Positions 1 through 12,196 are shown, numbered from the stretch's first letter. The stretch is DNA of 64,000 bases from Oegoconia quadripuncta (GCA_949316235.1 OX438757.1:15308657-15372656); one strand, 5' to 3'. The notes: generated by a model from the sequence alone, not told the origin. Translations and numbers: made by a program.

Positions 1-3000
1 GATTTTTTAATACATTTTACGTCACAAACAATTAAGTATTTGTACATAATAAAAACAATACTTAATTAGGTATACAAAGAAAGGAAGATGGTGTTTGTTG
101 AGTGTGTGAGTTTGTTTATAATGTGTACATTATACGAATTAGTTACTTTTTATGTTATAAATACTACAGTATATTCGTCTTTCTTTCACGCCGTTACAGA
201 GCATCAGATTGACTTAATATATTGCACAAGGACAGGTGAAGCGTGGAAGAAGGATATAAACGACTATTCGTCACGGGGAAGTAACAAAAAAAAACAGTGC
301 CCAGAAGTTACAATATTATGTAGTTACCTATCTAAAGAAGTGAAACAGTAATGTTACCAAAAACTATATCGAAGATGATGATGTATGTCAAGAGGTTATA
401 CTTATCCACAGAGACTACATAGCAACACTTGATAAATAAGAGTCCTAAAATAGAACACACTTGTATGTTACTAAGACCTTCTATAAAATAGAATATAAAT
501 GGGAAAGAGCAAGAGCACGGTCAACTAGAAGTGTGAATTGATACTAAAAGGGCGATAATGACACTATAACGAGGGCAAACAAGATTCCTGGCTATTTAGC
601 GGCTACGATACGAACAAACCTCTTAGTTGTTTACATTCGTAACTTCTCAGCATCCGCAGGAATACCACCCACAGTTAAGATGTAAAGTTAAGATTAAAAT
701 AGCGTTCAGTGCACCGGTAATGTTTGGCAAATATAATATTGAAATGAGACTATATTTAATGAAGGACTGGAAACCATGCATGGGCTTTGTACCACAATCG
801 CATCTGATAGAGTGGATGATCACATTTGGCGAAATTAGTTATAACTTAGTTAAAATCTAAAATAGTAGGCGAACGTCTTATTTTTATCAAAAAAAGAAGA
901 AGGTGAAGATGGAATTAGCCTTTGCTATTCCTACAATGTTATTTTTACTATTCCGTGTTACCAGGAAAGCAAAATTTCATTACACGTAAATCAGTGCCTA
1001 ATGGCGTGGGTTGGTTGCTTCTCGCGAATCCGCATGTTTACCCACAATCACCGCCAAATCGGGAGCATAATATATTCTAATATCCGTACTGTAAAGAAAG
1101 CGTTATCAAATGCTTCCCATTGCTCCGTTGCACCCCCGGTATTCGGGACAAAAACACAGCAGGTCGTTGTATCAAGAATATGTTCAGTTTATGCAATCTC
1201 TCTTGCGTATATTTGCATTGAGAATAATTAGTGGACACAACACTCACGGGAATAATTGTGAATGTCTGAGTATTGAACACGTCTATGCTAATTGCTTACG
1301 TTCAGTTATGACACGTAAAGTTTATTCAAATTACTTGCACCGATTTGCATGTGAAGATTAGTAAAAGTTAGCATGCTGATAATTGGTAACGCGTGAGGTT
1401 AGTTATTACTCTATTGTCTAATTTATATGATCTATGGCTTTACAAATTGATATGATAAATGGAGCTCCTTTGAAATAGAAAGTATCTTTCGAACCAAACC
1501 GCATGAAATGCAGACAAATTTTTCGTGATATGCTTGACAAATTAGAGAGCGAGTTAAAGAAGAAACTACTAATACTAATGTGTGTATTGTTGAAAAGGAC
1601 ACAAGCCGAGTTCATAATAATGTAATCAGTAATTTCGATGAAGAGATAGCCTTTACATACACCTTTACGGTCGCTAGAATAAATATAGGTACGACTACCA
1701 AGCGATAGCCAAATACACACCCGTAAATTATTATTCATTATTTTATTAGGTTTATTTGATTATACAACGACAACTGACGCATCAAAACTTAGGGAAACCT
1801 GATTGTTAAAGATACTTTAGATTAGATAAAGCAAATTGTGAAATTATTCACACGGAAAAACTGTAATTTAATTTGCGTATTTTTTATTCATTTCCGCTGA
1901 ATTATCTATAATCGAATATTTGATATGATAATAATTTGGTTTTAAGAATCGTGAGAATTAATTATGGAATGACCGTGGCTCTGGCTATTTGCTGCTAAAC
2001 CCCAAATTTACTCAGTTTCCTATTTCAATGCTCAGGTTGACTGGAAGAGATCTCTTAAGAAGATAAGTTCACCTTGTACGGGACCTATTGTTTGCACTCT
2101 GTTATTGTAATATTTTCGTGCAATAAAGAATGTTTATGTTTTATTCATACCACTGTCCTAAAACTGGCCTAAATTTTTACGCTTCACAGACTGAATGCTA
2201 ACGTAGCAGCTCAGAAAAACTTTTGGGACTTTAGAATACGTAGTTCTCCTTGTGGCTCGGCTAAATATGGCCAACTAGCTGCCCTCGACTCAGTGAGACA
2301 CCAAAAGGCTCTAAGTGACGATGGTTGCTATTGCAGAATCTTGAAAACCATCCTATCAGGATGTATTTCCGTTAGTACGTCATCGATATAGCTAACACTC
2401 GTACAGAGTGCTGGCTTTTCATTCTTAGAATCCCAAAGCGTTTCATCATTCATTCATTCATTCATTCAGTGTCAGTTGCCCTAAATCCTATAATCTTGGT
2501 ACTCTAAATTCAATTCTTTAAGTAGATTTAAGAAAAGATAAACTTACGTCACGTTATATTGATATGTGGCGGCTGGTTGGCATAAATATTTTATTAATAG
2601 TACTCGCAAATAATTTAGCTCAGATCACTAAAATAAATATTTCAGTGACTATAATATCTTCATCGAACCAATTACAGTAACCAGTTTAATAAGGCTTAAT
2701 GAATAATGAATTAATGATGTAACAAGGAATGAAGGGAAAATATTGGAAAGTTTGGGAACAAATGAACATATGAATATAACACTCCGCTATTCTAGTGGTA
2801 TGAATGAACGAGTCAAACTCAAACCACAACCTCGTATAACATTACCGGAATTAATTTCATATAGATTTCTTCTTGCAAGTAATTCCATGAATCAAATTAC
2901 TATAACAAAAGACTAGTGTCGCAACCACGATCTGAGTGCCGATTATTGAGCTTCTACACTCAGTCACTATGTTTAAAAGTCATCTTCTCAAACATGGCTT

Positions 3001-3898
3001 ATTATATACTAGGGCTACTGATAACCAGAGGGGAGGTTTCTAACAAGTTTGACAACAATCTCACGTGGTGGAGCAGCAGATGAAGCATGCGAAGCCAGTA
3101 AGGGTTCGAGGAAGAGCAACGCCGGCAGGGAGTTTATATTTTCCAAATATTTCCAATGTTTAGAGTGAGACTTATAGAATTTTCCGGGATGCAAGCTAAA
3201 CACGCGAGTGGAGCAAGCAACTCAAAAAGAGATAAATTGACCGCAAAGAATTTTTAAGAGACAATATTAAGTAACACAGCGATGAACGTAGAATAGAGAA
3301 TATAATGCTTGTTTGACAAGTGGTTGTACTACACAAACAATCAAAAGTCACGGAAACAGAGAAAAAGAAAAGATAATTTTTAGCATCATTTATTTTCGAT
3401 GTCGCAAAAGGAGAGTCAAAAAGATAGTATAAATAAAAAAGGGAACATTAAGAATAAAAGAGCCATAGGCGACTTTAATAACAATGACAATTCCCTGTAT
3501 TCAGCGAAACTATTCTAGGTTATAACCATAAATCATGACAATGAAAATAAATCTAGATATCAACCAAATAGTTCCAATAGATAACAGAGGCAACAAATAC
3601 ACAGACAAACAGAGGAACATCTCAATTTCATACGTATAACACTCGACTATCTTTGATTCATGAGTCCGATTTATCAGAGCGATATATTGATGCGTACGTT
3701 TCATATAAAGGCGTACATTCATCCATCACAATGAGTGCGTGACGGACGACAGTTGGAAGGAAATCGTACCTAAACTATAATTACATGTGTAATAGGTGTT
3801 TACCTGGATTAATTTGGTATTACAATTAAAATAGCCAGTAAACGCTAACAAGCTAATATAACAGCTAAATCAGTCATACAACCTTGAAGATTATATTA
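1..3898. other. Non-coding, no gene recognised
   Basis: AT-rich sequence with only short ORFs that match no family I recognise. A CATT microsatellite lies near 2449-2468. A possible LINE-type 3' tail with an AATAAAG signal lies near 2100-2150. The longest ORF (minus, 1418-1738) has no visible domain and no good splice sites. If the LPP gene continues to the left, this stretch is intron. Confidence 0.5.
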
Positions 3899-4284
3899 GG
3901 TCCTGAAATTGGCGTTTTGTATGAAGAATTTCATTAAGACTGTTTTCTCCATACAAACATTTTTGAAATTTTTTTGGGAACGGCAAATCCAAATTTAGCT
4001 AAACTTTGTGTGTATTATCGGATGTGTTAATTTTTTAAAAGGAACCGCTTTATAAAAGTTTCTGCGAATCTAAGAAATAATATGGGAAGCTCATGAAAAG
4101 AGCTGTGTTCAAGTTTTTTTTATTATGTGATTTAGCTCAGACTTTAAAAAATATTTCATGTGAAACCTTGAAAATATATTCTATTTTCCAAATAAAAAAC
4201 AAATTTGGAAATATCTATAGAATCGTAGGAGTTGGTACATTATGATTAACGAAGAAAAAATCTCTAATTTCATAGGTAAAGACC
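3899..4284. mobile_element. Family F MITE-like element, copy 1
   Basis: This 386-bp non-coding element aligns over its whole length with 6229-6642. Its right end reads GGTAAAGACC, the complement of the GGTC-CTTACC-type left end. The left end of this copy has lost about 7 bases. TA dinucleotides flank both ends, which fits a DNA-transposon-derived MITE. It has no ORF. The superfamily is not known. Confidence 0.6.
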
Positions 4285-4430
4285 TAATATCTAATATTTC
4301 AAGGGTTTTCTAAAGTTTCAATTTGTTAGTATTAACAAGTTCTTGGATTGGTGGCATTTTGACTGAACTTCACACGAAACAAGTTAGATAGCTTTCCTGA
4401 AAAATAATCTGAAAATGTATCATTAATCAG

Positions 4431-4588
4431 CGTCGGTGGCTCAGTGGTTAAGACGCGGTCTCCCAATTTATGAGGTCCGGGTTCGATTTCCAAACAGGTC
4501 ATGTATCAATGAGTTATTAAATTTAATTAATTATTGATATTTATCCGACGGCTCATAAAAAGGTGAAGGAAAACATCGTGAGGAGACT
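4431..4588 (+). mobile_element. Family C tRNA-headed SINE, 5' part (interrupted)
   Basis: The head has a pol III A-box-like TGGCTCAGTGG (4437-4447) and a B-box-like GGTTCGATTTCC (near 4480-4491). It is followed by a body with AAGGTGAAGGAAAACATCG, which recurs in reverse at 7500-7680. A family B SINE follows directly, and a family C 3' tail reappears at 5039-5128, so the copy appears to be split. Confidence 0.6.
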
Positions 4589-4589
4589 A

Positions 4590-4812
4590 TTAGGGGGATC
4601 TTATCTCTGACAACTGGAACACAACAATGCTGTTAACATTGCTGTATGGCGCCTGACTTAGATCAGATGGTGGCATAGCTAGCCAGGCGGACATTTAAAA
4701 TGCCCTAACACTAACCAATTCAAACCGAGTACTAAATATGTACCCCGCTGAGGATCGAACCTGCGACCTGCGTTTCGTAAACTCTATGTTGTTAACATCG
4801 AGCCACGGATCT
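4590..4812 (-). mobile_element. Family B SINE, partial, inside family C copy
   Basis: Reverse-oriented copy of the recurring SINE with the CCAGGCGGACATTTAAAATG body and a tRNA-like head ending near CCCCGCTGAGGATCGAACC. It is more diverged than the copies at 52-60 kb, so it is older. Confidence 0.6.
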
Positions 4813-5038
4813 GTTTCTGACTGTACTACTTCTAAGTTAAGTGTCGGTATTTATTTAGAAAACATTAATGCTATCTTTATGACCGTCGTCGCCAACTCTT
4901 AGTTTGTGAAAGAATTCCTCAGACGTCGTAACTCAAGGATTATCGGCAATAAACCAACGGACAGACATAACTTAAGATTACTTAGCTATTTGTAGAGATG
5001 GGAGATTAAGAAAACAATGCGCAGGACGTTGGACTTAC

Positions 5039-5128
5039 TATGAAAGAACATACACTCCCTCATTATACGAGGGAAGGCCTATATCCCTGCAGTGGGATGT
5101 TTACGGGCTGAGATGATGACGATGATAT
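5039..5128 (+). repeat. Family C SINE 3' tail (RTE-like tail)
   Basis: It contains GGCCTATATCCCTGCAGTGG and ends in a GATGATGACGATGAT run. The same module lies in reverse at 7381-7480. Tails with ATG/GAT triplets are typical of RTE-class LINEs and of SINEs that use their enzyme. Confidence 0.55.
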
Positions 5129-5136
5129 ATTTGACA

Positions 5137-5400
5137 ACTATTCGTTTTCGATTAGCGAAATTTTAAGCAATATGTGGTACCCTGCGGTTAGACCATAGAT
5201 GGGTGACCAGTGACCACTATATAGTGGCATTTTAATACGAGTGATTCCGTGCTTCAGAGGTTTTCAATTGAAGGCATAAAACGCTGACTGTCAAGTGGCC
5301 ACCGCGTGGTGAATGGCTTATACCCCCTCTCAATGAGAGCAACTTATGCCCCTACAGTAGGGGCCAGTCCCAACCGACATGCACTTGGCGGCTTTAATTG
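5137..5400 (+). mobile_element. Family D SINE with 5S rRNA-like head, copy 1
   Basis: Positions 5150-5212 resemble the internal region of 5S rRNA: TTTTAAGCAATATGTGG aligns with AAGTTAAGCAGCGTCGGG, and ATAGATGGGTGACC aligns with TTGGATGGGTGACC. The body that follows (AGTGGCATTTTAATACGAG) is shared with the reversed copies at 47789-48260 and 50290-51132. No ORF is present. It resembles class SINE3 (5S-derived); the lineage has not been checked. Confidence 0.6.
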
Positions 5401-5631
5401 CATATAAGATACTAGCTTCGCATGCGTGGAATAACTTTATAATGATAATAATAAAAGGTATTTATTCATCACAAAAAAGAAAACACAAGCATACATAGAA
5501 TCGAGAACGAATGGGTAGGGACTCAGCAATGTTGCTGATTTTCAGTCCCCCCTGCATAGTGGCTGCCACCAAAGAAAGTATGGGCGACTTTCCAATGGCT
5601 AACATTTTTTTTTTTTTTGTTTTTATGCTTA

Positions 5632-5832
5632 GGCTTATCGCGGATGTTTAATTTGTTTATCCCACGGGAACTACTCACTTTATCGGGATAAAATATATCC
5701 TATTGTCTTAATCCAGGGTATGCTCTCTAAATTTCACTCAAATCCGTTCATGCGTTTCGCCGTGATGGAGCAACAAATAAACAAATATCCATACTTTCGC
5801 GTTTATAATAATAGTTATAAGATATACACATC
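5632..5832 (+). repeat. Family E dispersed repeat, copy 1 (5' truncated)
   Basis: About 200 bp, non-coding, shared with 26414-26644, 37998-38233, 40460-40528 and 41308-41540. Landmarks are TTATCGCGGAT, TTTATCGGGATAAAA, AATTTCACTCAAATCCGTTC and CGCCGTGATGGAGCAACAAA. The GC-rich start seen in the other copies is missing here. Confidence 0.65.
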
Positions 5833-6228
5833 CATTAACAATATAGTAGTAAATCTTTCTACGTCTCAAACAGAATTAGATAGTAGGTATTACCAAATAT
5901 CGTAAAATTGACATTTTTAAAACGTCACTTGATTTTGTGGTTATAAATAGGCTATTTATAGCAGACAACGTAAGTGAAATTTACATTAGTGCAGAAGGTG
6001 AAAACGCTACAAAAGACCCGCATAACCCCGTCAGCGAGCTATTTTTAGAATTTAATGTTCTCATTGACAAATTAACGTTAAAACTTAGCCAAACGAAAAT
6101 TTAAATTAAATGGGTTCATTCCGTTCAGTTCAGTTGGATAAATTAAGATTTCAGTTTAAATACAGAATAAATCAAAGAAACCGTAGTTAAGTTTATGTAT
6201 TATTTATAATTGCAGGTATATTATATTC

Positions 6229-6642
6229 GGTCCTTACCTATGAAATTGGGGTTTTGTATGAAGAATTTCATTAAGACTGTTTTCTCCATACAAACATTTT
6301 TGATTTTTTTGGGAACGGCAAATCCAAATTTAGTTAAACTTTGTGTGTATTATCGGATAACATTAAGTTAAGTATAGGCAGCGTTAATTTTTAAAAGTAA
6401 CCGCTTAATAAAAGTTACAGCGAATCTAAGAAATGATTATGGGAAGCACATGAAAAGAGCTCTGTTCAAATTTTTTTATTATGTGATTTAGCCCAGAAAT
6501 TAAAAATATATTTCATGTGAAACCTTGAAATAATATTCCATTTTCCAAATAAAAAACAAATTTGGATATAGCTTTGAAAATCGCAGGAATTGGTACATAT
6601 GATTAACGAAGAAAAAAAACTCCAATTTCATAGGTAAAGACC
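6229..6642. mobile_element. Family F MITE-like element, copy 2
   Basis: 414 bp with terminal inverted repeats of about 20 bp: left GGTCCTTACCTATGAAATTG; the right end, read in reverse, is GGTCTTTACCTATGAAATTG. It matches copy 1 at 3899-4284 along its length and keeps the left terminal sequence that copy 1 lacks. A 5'-truncated reverse fragment lies at 39234-39303. No ORF. Confidence 0.7.
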
Positions 6643-7267
6643 CAATACAATATACTTAATTATTTTAATATTTTCCATTCACATCTGCCAGTATATCAGT
6701 GAGACTACCTTTAAAAAGATACCGAGTAATCAGTAGTAATTTCAATAATGGAGTCAATGTTGAGCAAACTCATCTACTTGGCATATGAACAAAGGATGTC
6801 ACCTGACAAGCATCAGTTAATAGGGCTTATAAAATCGGATGCATGGACTGAATTCTTAATACTTAATTAAACAGACACATAAGATAGCGTTAACAATGAA
6901 CATTACGACATAAACATGTCTACAACAAAATTATACACATCAATGTACACCTATGTCAGCATAACATCATTCATTGCTGTAACATAAAATGGAGAAAACC
7001 GTGGAAATCTGTGCCAAAAAGATAAAACAATGAAAACATAAAGAAAATAAAAATTTTATTCGATTGTTAGATACTGTGCACATTGCGAAACAAAAAGCAA
7101 TAGGGATATAGCAAAATTTCAAAAATTTTATGCCATGTCACGTAACTAAACATGTGCACATGAGTATGTTTTATAGGGGGGAATATCAGAACAGAATTTA
7201 ATGTAATATATATTACGTACATTACGAAACAATTCATTGAAAATTTAGAAAATCTCGACCACATTTG

Positions 7268-7350
7268 AACCGCCTCCGTGGCTCAATGTAAACAACATAG
7301 GGTTTACGAATCGGAGGTCGCGGATTCGATCCTCAGCGGGGTACATGTTT
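7268..7350 (+). mobile_element. Family B SINE, head only
   Basis: tRNA-like head of family B: CCTCCGTGGCTCAATG (A-box region), GGATTCGATCC (exact B-box form) and CAGCGGGGTACATGTTTAG. The body and tail are missing; the copy ends just before a reversed family C element. Confidence 0.65.
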
Positions 7351-7375
7351 AGTACTTAATATAAACATAATTAAC

Positions 7376-7680
7376 ATATAATAATAATCATCATCATCAG
7401 CCCGTAAAAATCCCACTGCAGGGATATAGGCCTTCCCTCGTATATGAGTGAGTATGGGCCACAGTCCACCACGCTGGCCCAATGCGGGTTGGGGACTTAA
7501 CATGCCTTTGAATTTTTTCTCAGGCATACAGGTTTCCCGATGTTTACCTTCACCGTTTAAGAGCAGTCGGATAAATGCAATAAGTAATTAAATTAAATTT
7601 AAAAACTCTTTGGTACATTGGCCTGCCTGCAAATCGAACCCGGACCTCCTAAATTTGGAGACCGCAAATATTTCGGACAC
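7376..7680 (-). mobile_element. Family C SINE, near full length
   Basis: On the minus strand this has a tRNA-like head (near 7620-7680), the TTCACC body and an RTE-like tail ending in (ATG)n at the CATCATCATCATC run near 7390. It joins in one copy the two modules that are separated at 4431-5128, which defines the family as about 300 bp. Confidence 0.65.
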
Positions 7681-7687
7681 TTACACC

Positions 7688-7873
7688 AATCACCTAGTCC
7701 CGAACTAAGCAAAGCTTATACTATGGATACTAGATAACGGATAAACATATAAATATTTATATAAACATCCATGACTCAGGAATAAATGTTCGTATTCATC
7801 ATACAAACATTTACCCTTCGCGGGATTCGAACACGCAACGGTTCACTATCCACTAGACCAATCGGTCGTCAAC
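7688..7873 (-). mobile_element. Family A-like tRNA-headed SINE
   Basis: On the minus strand it begins with a GACCGATTGGTCTAGTGGAT-type A-box head, then has a B-box-like GTTCGAATCCCGC and a body with TATCTAGTATCC. The plus copy at 38685-38872 is the closest relative. Confidence 0.6.
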
Positions 7874-7879
7874 AATAGT

Positions 7880-9658
7880 ATATAATAGGTAAAAATGTAA
7901 CGATGGTCCCTGTTCAAAAAATGTTATTTCAAAGTTATTAACACCATTATACTATTAATATAGTGTAAATGCGTACAATATTTAGGTACTAATGTATAAA
8001 AGATAAAAAAATGTATAAAACTACAGCAGTGATAATAAAAATACATAAATAAACATACCTACATTCGACGGAAGAATTTCGTTGGTAGTCTAGCGGGGCG
8101 TAATAAAGTATAAAAATGCGGGCGAAATGCCAAGTATACTGAACTTTTAACGGTCAAGGCAATAATGCTACTCTTGGACAAGGTAATGGTTGACAAAATG
8201 TCGCTCATTCACATTTACGAATACCTACGCCTACACAAATTTATATTAATGTCGATGACATTTGGTTGATGAGGTATATCACTGTTTAGTTCTTCGAATT
8301 CTTAAAAAATATCTACTTGAGTAACTTCCACAATGAATATTATCATCATAAGAACACATATCGACATATACATACACACATATAAACCGATCGAAAAAGG
8401 TGTACAATAATTAGTTCCAACAGAAAAGTGAAATCAGATAGAAATAATGCAACGAAGAAGTAAGATACAAGTTGAAAATTAGAAACCATGAAAATCGTAC
8501 AAAATTAGAAACACTACTCAAAGTGAATTCAAAGAAAGACATGACAACATGGTCTTATCTATAGGAAATGACAATTAAGAAAGCGTAAACGTTTGTGATC
8601 CATTTAATGTTGCACATTGAGGGGATTCAGACTTGGAAAGCCGGTTCTAATTTAATTATAAACAATTAGTAACACAGATCAAAGACAACAGAGAGAATTA
8701 AATGTAAACAAACCAGTTAGTAACAATATAAAAAGTGATTTCAAAGATGTAGCGGTTTTTATTGTAAAGATCAACAATGTCGGTGTTTATAATCATAAAG
8801 GGAAGCTTTATTGAGCATAATAATGTTAAGGCATATTGCATAAACAACATTATGCGCTTGTTACGTATTCATTAATTACTGTAATTACTTGCAAATATAC
8901 TGTTATTATTACACAAGATTATAAATTATCGCAGGAATATAAACACAAGGTAAGTAACACCTGTAAGTAATTCCAGTTGTGGAAACATCTACTAAACACG
9001 ATGTTATGTAAGTACTTGACACTTTGATTGGTTTATTTGGTAGCGTCGTGGAAGGAAGTAATCTTTGATTTATAATAAACAATAAAATATAGTTCGTATT
9101 CATTGCTGAATGAATCCAGCAGAAATGCATCCCCTTACGCATCGAATTAGAAAATGCGACGCTTTATAAATTATAAACTATATGATTTAATTATAGACAT
9201 TGATATTGATTTTCAAAAGAGCGAATTTGTACAAAAACGAGAAAGTTTTTAACCTAATTCCAAAGCAAGTATAGGAGGTTATCAATCCGTCGAGTGTTTT
9301 TTATACAGTTCCGCGATAATATCAGCGGTTGCAAATCCATTTCGATAATTCTTTTTATATGGAATAGTATTTAAATATGAGTAACTTTTAACTTGATTCA
9401 ATTCCAAGAGTTGATATCAACTGCTATTTATGATAGTATCCAAGCGTTCATTCTAACAGCACTGTAGAACATATAACTTGATTCTAATTGAAATTGAAGA
9501 ATCGATAAGCGAAGTCTACGTGGGAACCGAGCACACGTGTTCGTGCTATTGAACGATAATTTTCGATCTATTTACGATTAAGCAGGACCCATTGATTGTG
9601 GATATAATAAGGTCTAGGAAAACGTCGTTATCAAAAAAAAAAAACAAACGTTAAGAAT
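7880..9658. other. Non-coding, no gene recognised
   Basis: AT-rich sequence. ORFs are short and featureless. I see no repeat shared with the rest of the window and no convincing exon. Confidence 0.5.
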
Positions 9659-9850
9659 AGACAGCCTGTCTTAACTTTTCGGTTCATCGCCATATTACCC
9701 GCAGGACTTGTGTTGCTAAACATATCGGAAGGTTTTCCAACTGCATCCTTCCTGCTTCCGCGAACTGCATCTGGCGACTTCCCGCGACCTTGTCGTCCGT
9801 CCACCTTGTGAGCGGACGTCTTACCCTGTTACTACATTATAGAAAACATA
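9659..9850 (-). pseudogene. RTE-like LINE ORF fragment (C-terminal end)
   Basis: Minus-strand translation near 9690-9835 gives a VRRPLTRWTDD-type stretch, the region found close to the C-terminus of insect RTE-like endonuclease-reverse transcriptase proteins. Related pieces occur at 25009-25563, 32190-32385 and 52216-52885. The frame is broken and no catalytic domain is left. Confidence 0.5.
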
Positions 9851-10364
9851 ACATCTTACAAGTTTGCATGGGAATCTACTAGGTATGTAGCGCCGCTGCA
9901 GGCGAAGTAATAGGCTATAGTAGAAGTTAGGGTTATAATTTATTTATCTTTACTATATGGAATTGGACCATATTTTCACGCAATGGTAATTTTAAAGGTG
10001 ATTCGAATATGAAACATCTGTCTACGCACATCAAAATGTTGATTTTAGTTTTTTGAAAAATGACAGAGGATGCATTTGTATTTTACGATAATGTCCCTCT
10101 TACATTCTTCAAAGTAGTACTGAATGTTGGTACAATATTCAAAAACAAAAAAAAAAAACTTGCCGAACCGAAATTCTAAAAAAGGCCCCAATTTATTCAG
10201 ACTGATCTAATCTTCCAAAATCACACGAATAACGAGAACACAAAAGCGCGTCGGAGTGACCCACTAAACAAATAAACTATGTCCACGCTAAGGCAAATAT
10301 TTACACACGATCGCATGCACTTGGAAGTTTTTACGTAATTTCACACCTTTGGCATTGCGTTCGG

Positions 10365-10574
10365 TCATTGACGCTCAGAATGTGTATCATCTGTGTTTAC
10401 TTCCAATAAGATCTGCTTTGTAAGTGGTTCGAAAACGTTTTCTGGTTTGTAAGTTGTGTCACCAGTCAACCCATTTATTTTACTATGTTGTAATGCGTTT
10501 GCTGCACTTGTTTTGTTAGCATAATGAATAGATAGATTTCCGTGTGGGCGCGTTTCTATTTCCATTATAGTTAT
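10365..10574 (-). CDS. Possible coding exon, unassigned
   Basis: A 66-codon minus-strand frame starts with ATG at 10565 and ends in TGA. It overlaps no repeat. It can be read in two ways. As an internal exon using the AG at 10575-10576, it would continue in phase 0 from LPP exon 2 and extend the second membrane segment (ITIMEIETR), but it stops without phosphatase motifs. As a first exon, it would encode a hydrophilic N-terminus ending LTKQILLEV, followed by a GTAAAC donor. The acceptor lacks a good pyrimidine tract. Chance ORF is also possible. Confidence 0.25.
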   Translation of the reverse strand: MTIMEIETRPHGNLSIHYANKTSAANALQHSKINGLTGDTTYKPENVFEPLTKQILLEVNTDDTHSERQ

Positions 10575-11593
10575 CTATCTGTGATAAGTATATAACGGTA
10601 CGTGATGAATGACAATTTTAAAAGAAATAGTACCTATAGCTTTGGAAGGTGGCGCTGATTTGAAGTCATGTGTCAAAATTGAACACAATTATAGTCTACA
10701 ATCTGCGCACGTTTACGAGGCTCATGGTTCTTTACTATTAAGTATTTCTACATAATCTTTAGATTTTGTTGTTTTAATGTAAGTTTAGAAGTCCATTGAG
10801 GAGTTAGCAGCTGATGCTCACAACGCAAGTATTTTTAATGCTTAGCATGGGAACCAGGTGGGGATATAATGTTTTAGAAATACGATATATAATAACTAGC
10901 TTTACCTGTTGTAAACTACGGTAACTACTATATTTAAGTGTTAAAATAAATTATTCTTATGGTTACAATATGGTTAGATATTATGTATTAGAAAGAGGAG
11001 AGAATCCGTTTAATTTTTCTATTTACATGAGACATCAAAAAAATCCAACTGTCTACTTTCATGATTGACGACATGATGGAGATATAAACCGGAGGTTAAT
11101 TACAAATGACACTTAACTTTAGTACAACGCCATCTATTATTAACGTGATAATCTTAGTTATTTTTGTCGCCCTGAAAATCTCCCCGTTAAGTTAACTTTT
11201 ATGCTATCTCTGGTCGATTATAGTACACAGTATTTACAGTTACTGGTATACTTGTTACAAAATAAATGAATTTTGGACTACAGTGGGCAACAACCCAATG
11301 CAGTTGCAAGTGGCGCCGTTCACCACAGAAGATGCCCGAGTGACAACATGTGCAAACTCATTGGCTCTAATCCAAAGCAATTTGCGTAATCTTGCATTAT
11401 TTTTGTTAATCATCATTGCAGCAATTGTGTAATCATAGCACGGTAGTATTATTTGCGAATTATCTTCAATGCATGCAAATTATCACAGATACACAGCACA
11501 GCGAGTGTGCACGTCTCAATAATTGATTACCAAAAGACAAAAATAGCAACTTCAAATCTGTTAAACATACCTATCAACCGCATTGTTAACTAC
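10575..11593. other. Non-coding, no gene recognised
   Basis: Probably intronic or intergenic. No repeat family of the window and no exon with the phosphatase motifs expected after LPP exon 2 was seen here. Confidence 0.45.
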
Positions 11594-12172
11594 TGTGGGG
11601 TGGTTGGTGATGTGTGCGTAATTATATTTATTATGATGCTATTACATCTGACTCCATAAAGTTAACGCTAAGATGATATTGCTTCCGGAGCTAAGCTCAG
11701 ACGGAAAAGGAAAACGTGTTGTACCGGCGGCAGACGTAGAGTTACTGTGTAGAGGAGAATGCTTTCTCAAAAACACCAAACTCTACCATCTGGGATTGCC
11801 CACGCTGAAGGCGTGAGAATAGTCTCGCCCGACAAAGCTGGGCTCCGGAAGGATAATAACCATAAAGACAAACTTGTCGGCACACAAAAATGGTTGTCGC
11901 AAAATCAGCCATTATACAAACATTTGGTGCCTCCCCAATAAAATCATAAAATTAATATTACACAAACATTTGGTGTCTCCCCAATGAAATCATAAAAATT
12001 AATAGTGTAGGAAAAGAATTCCCTTAAACTAATTAAAGTAGGTATGCTATGTACTAGATAAAGTAAATTACAATATACTACGTTATATCTAAGCACTTAA
12101 TCCTATAACTAGTTTCTTATACTATATATAACACTTATCAATTATACAATATTGTGTGACGCAGTCACCACA
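11594..12172 (-). repeat. Element A 3' LTR
   Basis: 579 bp, TG...CA ends on the minus strand. It looks identical to 16404-16982. It carries an AATAAA signal (minus, 11627-11632) close to its 3' end and an internal 46-bp imperfect tandem duplication. Confidence 0.95.
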
Positions 12173-12184
12173 GCACCCCCCTAC
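12173..12184 (-). other. Element A polypurine tract
   Basis: On the minus strand GGTAGGGGGGTG lies directly beside the 3' LTR, the usual place of the plus-strand DNA primer in LTR elements. Confidence 0.8.
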
Positions 12185-12196
12185 CAGTGATTTCGA

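Noticed and set aside
11759..11941. 60-codon ORF present in each LTR (also 16569, 53609, 58419)
   Set aside because: It is antisense to the element, lies within the LTR and has no recognisable domain; identical copies follow from LTR identity.
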